Below, piece by piece: positions 57,437-62,468 of a DNA stretch of 62,468 nucleotides. Below the pieces are notes generated by a model. It was not told the DNA's origin and made no database searches. It worked only from the letters and a program-made list of their open reading frames with translations. Origin of the DNA: a virus; IMG/VR virus record IMGVR_UViG_3300044691_000349, positions 1 to 62,468 of that record; one strand, given 5' to 3'. The translations under genes were made by a program, and so were the position numbers. Each line of letters begins with the position of its first letter. Within the stretch, counting starts at the first letter, position 1.

Positions 57437-57844
57437 ATGGCACTGGCAAAACTATTCCGAGTTACAGACGTCGATGAGCAGCGTTGGCATATCGCCGCCC
57501 CCACCTTCGCCGCAGCCGTCGAACGCATGAAGAGATTCGAGGGCGAACTTTCCTCTACTCACGACGACAAGGTCGTCAGGTCTGTAGAGGCTGTCGAAGA
57601 CCTGATCCTCGGAGGCACGCGAGAGGATAGTCTCGACGATCCCCACGAGGAGTTGCCCTACGAGCCAGAGCCGCGCGGATTTATTTCCCCGCCGTCTTCG
57701 GATTGGACGTTCGCGAACAACGTCAGCAGCGCCGGCACGGCACTCATTGAAGCTCTAAAGGGTCATTCCTTTTCCGTCGCAGTCAGCTACAAGCTAGACG
57801 CCTTGCGCAACGCCATCGACATCTACGAACAGGTCCCGTTCTAG
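57437..57844 (+). CDS. Hypothetical early protein, 135 aa
   Basis: Starts MALAKLFRVTDVDEQRWHIA with a probable strand-helix domain (AAPTFAAAVERMKRFEGEL), then an acidic Pro-rich part and a helical end (ALIEALKGHSFSVAVSYKLD). No family recognised. Confidence 0.55.
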   Translation: MALAKLFRVTDVDEQRWHIAAPTFAAAVERMKRFEGELSSTHDDKVVRSVEAVEDLILGGTREDSLDDPHEELPYEPEPRGFISPPSSDWTFANNVSSAGTALIEALKGHSFSVAVSYKLDALRNAIDIYEQVPF

Positions 57845-57877
57845 TTACCAGCGCTTATGCGCAGAAAGCAGTGAACC

Positions 57878-58288
57878 ATGGCAGACGATCCCACGTTCAA
57901 AATCCCACGCGACGTAATCCAGCCCATCATCGAGGCGAAGGTAGCTGCGGCGCTCATTGAGGCTCTAGGCAATCAGCAGTGGCTTGTTCAGAACTGCATC
58001 ACCAAAGTTCTCGATGAGAAGGTGAACGACAGCGGCACTAAGGCGGAAAACTTCTACGCCGACCGCGCCCCAACCTTCCTTCAGTGGGCTCTCCGATCCT
58101 GCATCCAGGCTCAAGTAAAGAAGATTCTTCAGGATCAGGTTGAGCTACACAAAGAGGTCATCGCCAAATCTCTAAAGACCGAGCTGGAGAAGAAAAACTC
58201 GCCGCTGGTCAAGCAGCTCATCGAAGGCATGACTACCGGCTTTACGAAGAGCTTGCAATTCCAGATTGAAGTCAAAGCAAAGGAGTAG
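57878..58288 (+). CDS. Hypothetical helical protein, 136 aa
   Basis: Mostly helical and charged (VIQPIIEAKVAAALIEALGN, later VKKILQDQVELHKEVIAKSL). It ends two bases before the next gene, so translation is coupled. No domain recognised; it may oligomerise. Confidence 0.55.
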   Translation: MADDPTFKIPRDVIQPIIEAKVAAALIEALGNQQWLVQNCITKVLDEKVNDSGTKAENFYADRAPTFLQWALRSCIQAQVKKILQDQVELHKEVIAKSLKTELEKKNSPLVKQLIEGMTTGFTKSLQFQIEVKAKE

Positions 58289-58290
58289 GC

Positions 58291-58623
58291 ATGGAACAAG
58301 AGGCAAAAGAGATGTGGGCGTTGCTGGAGCTCTTCGGGCACCAGCGAGTTGCGGGCAAGGTAGTCGAAGCCGAAATCGGCGGCGGCCACCTACTCCGCGT
58401 GGATGTGCCAGCAGTCAAGGGCCGTGAGCCTCTAACCAAGTACTACAACGTCAAGGCAGTCTATGGCCTCACGCCGGTCGATGAGCCGACAGCTCGCCGG
58501 ATGGCCGAGGACATCGATCCTGCGCCGGTCAAGGAGTACTCCATCGAGCGCGAGATAGCACGTCGCAAGCAACTTGGTTCGGGCGATCCCGAAGACGAGA
58601 TCGACCACAACCCGTTCGAGTAA
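58291..58623 (+). CDS. Conserved phage early protein, 110 aa
   Basis: WALLELFGHQRVAGKVVEAE, then GHLLRVDVPAVKGRE and TKYYNVKAVYGLTPVDEPTA is a pattern I recall from many phage early regions, where it is unassigned. The C-terminus is charged. The 5-bp-phased tract begins 11 bases after its stop. Confidence 0.7.
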   Translation: MEQEAKEMWALLELFGHQRVAGKVVEAEIGGGHLLRVDVPAVKGREPLTKYYNVKAVYGLTPVDEPTARRMAEDIDPAPVKEYSIEREIARRKQLGSGDPEDEIDHNPFE

Positions 58624-58633
58624 TTTTCAGAAT

Positions 58634-58703
58634 AAGACATGGCCGCGCTCTGTATGGCGGGGCATGATACGGCCCGGTGTAGCGAAGCGAAGCAAGACAA
58701 GGT
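58634..58703 (+). repeat. Pentamer-phased repeat tract, left
   Basis: The 70 bases between two early genes divide into fourteen 5-mers in one phase, many of the form RTGGC, GGGGC, GTAGC, GAAGC or AAGAC. The tract stops 26 bases before the next ATG. The register is clear although the units are degenerate. A matching tract lies after that gene (59313-59400). Confidence 0.6.
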
Positions 58704-58729
58704 ATTTCATTCACAAGGAGAAATCGAAG

Positions 58730-59296
58730 ATGCGGATATGTGATGCAACCCTCGAATCAGTAAGTCCATACAGCCAATCGCGGCCTTACGAAACGGACAA
58801 GCTCAACAAAGAATCCCATAGGGATTACGAAAAGCGAACATGGCGAGACAGGGTCCATGCGCTAGATGACGGAACGGTCTTTATCCCGCCGATGTCATTC
58901 AAAAACGCGCTTTCTGAGGTTGCTAAGTATCTCGCCGAACAAATCCCCGGCAAAGGTAAAGCCACTTATACGAAACATTTCGAAGCCGGTGTGCTCGTTA
59001 CGGAGCCGATGATGCTCGGGGTCAAGAAAGATGATGTCGATGCGGAATGGTTGTTTGTTCCATCGGATGGGCGTCGCGGCGGCGGTAGTCGTGTCTGGAA
59101 ATGCTTCCCGCTAATAAAAAACTGGAAAGGGACTGTGCGGTTCCATGTGCTTGATGACACGATCACACCTGAGGTCTTCAGTAAGCACCTCAGTCAGGCA
59201 GGAACCTTCATCGGGATCGGAAGATTCCGCCCTCGCAACAATGGATTTTATGGGCGCTTCAGGGTTGTCAGCACGAAGTGGGCCGAACAAAGTTAG
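58730..59296 (+). CDS. Conserved phage protein, RAMP-like outline, 188 aa
   Basis: ACAAGGAGAA precedes ATG 58730. TVFIPPMSFKNALSEVAKYL recalls the substrate-loop opening of RRM-fold RAMP proteins, and FIGIGRFRPRNNGFYGRFRV is a Gly-rich loop near the C-terminus. The pattern GGGSRVWKCFPLIKNWKGTV is known from phage early genes. RAMP relationship is a weak inference. The gene is flanked on both sides by pentamer tracts, which suggests it moves as a unit. Confidence 0.6.
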   Translation: MRICDATLESVSPYSQSRPYETDKLNKESHRDYEKRTWRDRVHALDDGTVFIPPMSFKNALSEVAKYLAEQIPGKGKATYTKHFEAGVLVTEPMMLGVKKDDVDAEWLFVPSDGRRGGGSRVWKCFPLIKNWKGTVRFHVLDDTITPEVFSKHLSQAGTFIGIGRFRPRNNGFYGRFRVVSTKWAEQS

Positions 59297-59312
59297 AAGT
59301 TTTCCAGGATTT

Positions 59313-59400
59313 GACAAGGCAAGATAGAGCGGGACTTGACAGGACTGGGCAACGCCGGACTGGGCCAGGCAACGCAAGGCAAGGCAAGACGAGGAAAAGG
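59313..59400 (+). repeat. Pentamer-phased repeat tract, right
   Basis: Seventeen consecutive 5-mers in one register: GACAA, GGCAA, GATAG, AGCGG, GACTT, GACAG, GACTG, GGCAA and so on to GGCAA GGCAA GACGA GGAAA. GGCAA occurs five times. The tract leads directly into a UUCG hairpin and the ribosome site of the next gene. Confidence 0.65.
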
Positions 59401-59423
59401 TCCGCGTCCTTCGGGGCGCGGAC
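59400..59423 (+). promoter_or_regulatory. cUUCGg-capped hairpin before a ribosome site
   Basis: GTCCGCGTCC, loop TTCG, GGGCGCGGAC: a 10-base stem with one G-U pair, closed C-G and capped by the extra-stable UUCG tetraloop. No T run follows; AAGGAGAAGG and ATG 59445 come 22 bases later. It is therefore a leader structure and not a terminator; it may stabilise the 5' end or control translation. Confidence 0.7.
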
Positions 59424-59444
59424 AACAAAAAGGAGAAGGCAGCA

Positions 59445-59909
59445 ATGAAGACCATCGGCGAAGTAAGTCAGGACACCTTGAAGCTTCAGGAATTTATAGC
59501 TCGTCAGCCACATGGCGCGATCTTGGCTTACGCCGAAATCCAGCGCGAGACGGGCGTTGAGATGAACCTCAATGGCAAGAGTCATCTGCGACAGGCGATG
59601 AAACATCTACGGCGCGAATATTCGAGCATTCGGAACCACGGTGTCCGCTTGGCCGACGCCAATGGAGTAATGCCGATCCTAAGCAGTCGCATCAAACGCA
59701 TCGACAAAGCCGTGAATCGCGCAGATCGAAGCCAGAGGATTTTGCAGGACCAATTCTTTACGTCGCTCAACGAACAGGACCAGAAGCGCATCCTCTTTGC
59801 CGGTGCGGTCTTCGGCGCGATCCGGCTGGCGGCTGAACAAGGGAAACAAATCCAGCGGCGCAATCAGACTCTGTTGCCAACGATCAATATTCCCTTGCCG
59901 CCTCTCTAG
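59445..59909 (+). CDS. Hypothetical early protein, 154 aa
   Basis: MKTIGEVSQDTLKLQEFIAR, an HTH-like stretch with ILAYAEIQRETGVEMNLNGK, then HLRQAMKHLRREYSSIRNHG suggest a winged-helix DNA-binding domain. The second half is helical and basic. It is led by the UUCG hairpin. A regulatory role is plausible but unproven. Confidence 0.6.
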   Translation: MKTIGEVSQDTLKLQEFIARQPHGAILAYAEIQRETGVEMNLNGKSHLRQAMKHLRREYSSIRNHGVRLADANGVMPILSSRIKRIDKAVNRADRSQRILQDQFFTSLNEQDQKRILFAGAVFGAIRLAAEQGKQIQRRNQTLLPTINIPLPPL

Positions 59910-59963
59910 GTATAAATTCCGGAATAATTTTCACCCACTTTTATAAGAAAGCAGGCTAAACGA

Positions 59964-61898
59964 ATGCGTATCCGTAAGATCCAGCTGCAGAATTTCCGCT
60001 CACATATCGACTCGACTCTCGAGTTGGCCCGACTCTCAGTCCTGAGGGGCACCAATGCCGCAGGTAAGTCGTCTATTGAACAGGCCATCCAGATCTCCAT
60101 CGCCGGCCACGCCGATGGCACCACCGCCGACGGCAAGGGCTCCATCGGACTCATCCGCGCCGGGGAAACCAAAGCCCTCATCACCATGGCTCTCCAGCAG
60201 GGCGACGGCTCCGACGAGCGGATCCTCCGCTGCGCTCTCAACGGTACCGCCTGCACCGTCCTCGTCACCAAGCCCGATGATCCCCAGTATGCGGGTGGCG
60301 AAGAATGGAAAGACTGGCTGGCCATGAACCGCAGCGTCCTCTCCTGCCTGATCAACAATCGCTATTTTGTGGACCTAGCTGAGAAGGATCAGAAAGACGT
60401 CCTCGCCGCCATCATCCTGCCCAAGACGTACACCTGGCCTGACTGGGTCAAGCCGATGTGCCATGATCTCGGCCTGAAGATCAACTGGGCAAAGACGCCG
60501 TTCGAGACCATCGACCAGGCCTATGATGTCGCATTCAAAGAGCGCACCAACGTCAACCGCGACGTCAAGAACTTCAAGATGCCCGAGGGCGACACCACCG
60601 GCCATGAAGACCTCGAGGAGTTCGCCCAGAAGCTCACCACTCGCCAAAAAGAACTCGATGCGGCCAAGGGGAGGAAGAACCATATCGAGAGCGATTTCCG
60701 CCAGCGCCAGACCTTACTCACCACGGCCACTCAGCGCAAGCAGGAGGCTGAGACGCGCCTCTCCCGCGAGCAGCAGGGCATCCCTACCATCGAAGGTCGC
60801 CTGCTGAGTGCTGCCAAGCTGAAGGAGCACGAGAAGATCGCCAAGGGTGAGGCAAAGGCCTCCACGCTCGACGGCGAGCTCTTCCAGATCGAAGGCGCCA
60901 TCCGGATCAAGAAACAGGCTCTCACCGAACTGAACAAGATGTCGGAGCAGCCCTCCTGCCCCACTTGCACTAGCCCCATCACCGAGGAGCTGGTGCAGGC
61001 GATAGCCAAGCCTCTGGCCGAAGAGATCAACGCGCTCAGCACCCAGCGTACGGAGAAGATCGAGCAGCGCAAGTCTCTCGGCAATCCTGCGGAGTCCCGG
61101 AAGTTGGTAGAAGAGCATAAGCAGGCCGATACCGACATGACGCGCACCAAAGAGCGCATCAAGGATGAGCAGACCACGATCGATGATGCTCAGGCCAAGA
61201 TCGATGAGCTGAATGCCGGTGGCGGGAACGTGCCGGACACCAGCGAGATTGATGCTGAGATTACAGACCTCGCCGCGAAGATCCAGCGGGGCACTGAGGC
61301 CGTCAACAGAGCTCGCGCCGCCCGGGATCTCCATATCCGCAAATCCGACGCCGAAGTCGAGCGTAAGAAGATCGTCTCCAATCAGGCCAGCCTCAACAAG
61401 CTCGTCGAGTACTTCGGCGCAGAGGGTGTCAAGGCTGAGTTACTTGCCGCCAGCATCGGTCTGTTTATGGACGAAATGAACATAGTGCTCGCCCAGTGGG
61501 GCTACCTTTGCCAGATCTCGATCGAGCCCTATGTTTTGGCCATCATGTTCCGCGATGGTGAGAACATGCCGCATTTCATCCAACTCAAGCACCTGTCGAA
61601 GTCCCAGCGCTACCGCTTCGCCACGGCCTTCCAGGTGGCTCTTGCCATCATCAGCGGCTTCAAGTTCGTCATCGTGGACGAGGCCGACATCTACGACCAG
61701 CAGGGCCGCTCTGGACTGTTCGAGGCGCTCAGCTCCGGCGAACTCGACCAGGCCATCATCTTAGCCACCGATGAGCGCACCGCGGTCCCAGACATCCCGG
61801 ATGCCGTGTTCTACCGGTTCGACAATACCGCCGAAGATGGCATGATCCCCACCACCGTCGTGCGCCGTCTTCTGCCGGCCGCAACGCAAGCTGCATAA
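59964..61898 (+). CDS. Rad50/SbcC-like ATPase
   Basis: 644 residues. KIQLQNFRSHIDSTLELARL and GTNAAGKSS (Walker A, 29-37) start the head. Two long coiled coils flank a CPTC zinc hook near residue 330. The C-terminal head has HLSKSQRYRF (signature) and FVIVDEADIY (Walker B). It should form a DNA-end-tethering ATPase. No Mre11/SbcD-type nuclease is encoded nearby, so it may use the host one or the Cas4-like nuclease. Confidence 0.9.
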   Translation: MRIRKIQLQNFRSHIDSTLELARLSVLRGTNAAGKSSIEQAIQISIAGHADGTTADGKGSIGLIRAGETKALITMALQQGDGSDERILRCALNGTACTVLVTKPDDPQYAGGEEWKDWLAMNRSVLSCLINNRYFVDLAEKDQKDVLAAIILPKTYTWPDWVKPMCHDLGLKINWAKTPFETIDQAYDVAFKERTNVNRDVKNFKMPEGDTTGHEDLEEFAQKLTTRQKELDAAKGRKNHIESDFRQRQTLLTTATQRKQEAETRLSREQQGIPTIEGRLLSAAKLKEHEKIAKGEAKASTLDGELFQIEGAIRIKKQALTELNKMSEQPSCPTCTSPITEELVQAIAKPLAEEINALSTQRTEKIEQRKSLGNPAESRKLVEEHKQADTDMTRTKERIKDEQTTIDDAQAKIDELNAGGGNVPDTSEIDAEITDLAAKIQRGTEAVNRARAARDLHIRKSDAEVERKKIVSNQASLNKLVEYFGAEGVKAELLAASIGLFMDEMNIVLAQWGYLCQISIEPYVLAIMFRDGENMPHFIQLKHLSKSQRYRFATAFQVALAIISGFKFVIVDEADIYDQQGRSGLFEALSSGELDQAIILATDERTAVPDIPDAVFYRFDNTAEDGMIPTTVVRRLLPAATQAA

Positions 61899-61940
61899 CC
61901 CATAACGCCCCCCGCACCTCAGGAAGGACACAATACGACG

Positions 61941-62468
61941 ATGCCAGACTCCAGCAAGAACCTAATGGAACGCTACACCGAAGCCTGCAACTATCCATCC
62001 ACGCTCGACGCGCCCGAGGTTGAAAAGCAGCTCGGCCTGTATCTGGGCGCCCTCGGCATCAAGCGCGAAATTGTGCAGCTGAAGGACGGATGGCAGTTGG
62101 AGCAGCACCCGCCGCTGCTGCGCTACATCGAGGGCGTACTCAAAGAGTTTTCTAAGAGTAGGGACGCGATGGCCGCGAGGGACGCGATGGCCGCGATGGC
62201 CGCGATGGCCGCGATGGCCGCGATGGCCGCGATGGACGCGAGGGACGCGATGGCCGCGAGGGACGCGAGGGACGCGATGGCCGCGAGGGACGCGATGGCC
62301 GCGATGGCCGCGATGGCCGCGATGGCCGCGATGGACGCGAGGGCCGCGATGGACGCGAGGGACGCGAGGGACGCGAGGGACGCGAGGGACGCCCTCCGGA
62401 GGTTTGCATCCTGGTGCATCCAACGCGCTTCGTGGTACTGGTATTTTGAACTTTCGTGGCTGGCTACA
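61941..62468 (+). CDS. DUF6745-like protein, N-terminal part with nonamer repeats
   Basis: AGGAAGG upstream and ATG 61941 start the 420-residue gene that continues across the join to 862. The first 75 residues (MERYTEACNYPSTLDAPEVE, later LGALGIKREIVQLKDGWQL) form a small domain. Residues 76-150 are the AMA/ARD tripeptide array encoded by 25 nonamers. The DUF6745 domain follows after the join. The array probably forms an Ala-rich helix as a spacer. Confidence 0.75.
   Translation, partial: MPDSSKNLMERYTEACNYPSTLDAPEVEKQLGLYLGALGIKREIVQLKDGWQLEQHPPLLRYIEGVLKEFSKSRDAMAARDAMAAMAAMAAMAAMAAMDARDAMAARDARDAMAARDAMAAMAAMAAMAAMDARAAMDARDARDARDARDALRRFASWCIQRASWYWYFELSWLAT
62166..62390 (+). repeat. Nonamer array, 25 units, in frame
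   Basis: Twenty-five head-to-tail 9-mers: GCGATGGCC (12), GCGAGGGAC (9), GCGATGGAC (3) and GCGAGGGCC (1). They encode Ala-Met-Ala, Ala-Arg-Asp, Ala-Met-Asp and Ala-Arg-Ala. Only two positions vary, in a mosaic order, so units seem to have been shuffled. The contig join lies inside it, so the true copy number may differ. Confidence 0.9.
62342..62468. repeat. Terminal overlap, right copy (circular join)
   Basis: Identical to bases 1-127; see the left copy. Counting it once gives the circular genome length of 62,341 bp. Confidence 0.9.

Noticed and set aside
62166-62390. CRISPR-like repeats
   Set aside because: Units are 9 bases with no spacers and lie in frame inside a gene.
62123-62423. Reverse-strand frames rich in Ser-Leu-Ala-Ile or Pro-Ser-Arg
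   Set aside because: They are read-outs of the nonamer array in other frames and lack ribosome sites.

Overview
The window is one complete temperate tailed-phage genome (siphovirus-like, HK97-type head, lambda-like tail). Bases 1-127 are repeated exactly at 62342-62468, so the contig closes into a circle of 62,341 bp. The last gene runs through the join into the first bases. The gene set is that of a cos-type packager: P27-like small terminase, large terminase and an adjacent HNH nuclease, then portal, prohead protease, major capsid protein, head-tail connectors, tail assembly chaperones with a -1 frameshift, tape measure and J-like tail tip. An integrase, an excisionase-like protein, a repressor/Cro pair and an attP core matching the 3' half of a tRNA-Arg (anticodon UCG) show that it is temperate. 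The host is not certain. GC-rich codon use and a HTH protein of a style I associate with Acidobacteriota (57039-57386) suggest a soil acidobacterium, which is inference only.

Layout. (1) Immunity region, about 51.5-52.6 kb: a leftward Cro-like HTH gene and a rightward S24-type repressor diverge around shared operator-like sites. (2) Rightward early operon, 52.6 kb through the join to 10.7 kb: Cys-rich and tiny membrane proteins, a Cas4/RecB-like nuclease with an unknown 373-residue partner, small early proteins, a Rad50-like ATPase, a DUF6745 protein with a 25-unit nonamer array, a J-domain protein, an HNH nuclease, a MazG-like fusion, DnaB helicase, excisionase-like protein and integrase, attP, and four small genes ending at paired terminators. 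(3) Leftward early operon, 51.7 to 41.7 kb: DUF3268 and DUF5131 proteins, a helicase-methyltransferase carrying an overprinted endonuclease VII-like gene, a C5 cytosine methyltransferase with five internal repeats, an ASCH protein, small zinc proteins and a replication initiator with an inserted GIY-YIG-like domain. (4) Leftward late region, 41.4 to 10.9 kb: packaging, head, a glycosyltransferase/methyltransferase island, connectors, tail, fibre, regulators and lysis genes. One rightward polytopic membrane gene (15111-16487) breaks this region and looks like a lysogenic-conversion moron.

Working logic. The repressor/Cro switch controls two divergent early transcripts. One supplies recombination, DnaB and integration functions, the other supplies DNA modification and the initiator. 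Most neighbouring genes overlap by 1-4 bases (ATGA, GTGA, TGATG, TAATG), so translation is strongly coupled. The most unusual features are the endonuclease gene written in an alternative frame inside the helicase-methyltransferase without closing it, the sugar-transferase island inside the head operon, a Tat-signal ORF that mixes tape-measure-like and portal-like motifs beside the terminase, and 5-bp-phased repeat tracts flanking one early gene.
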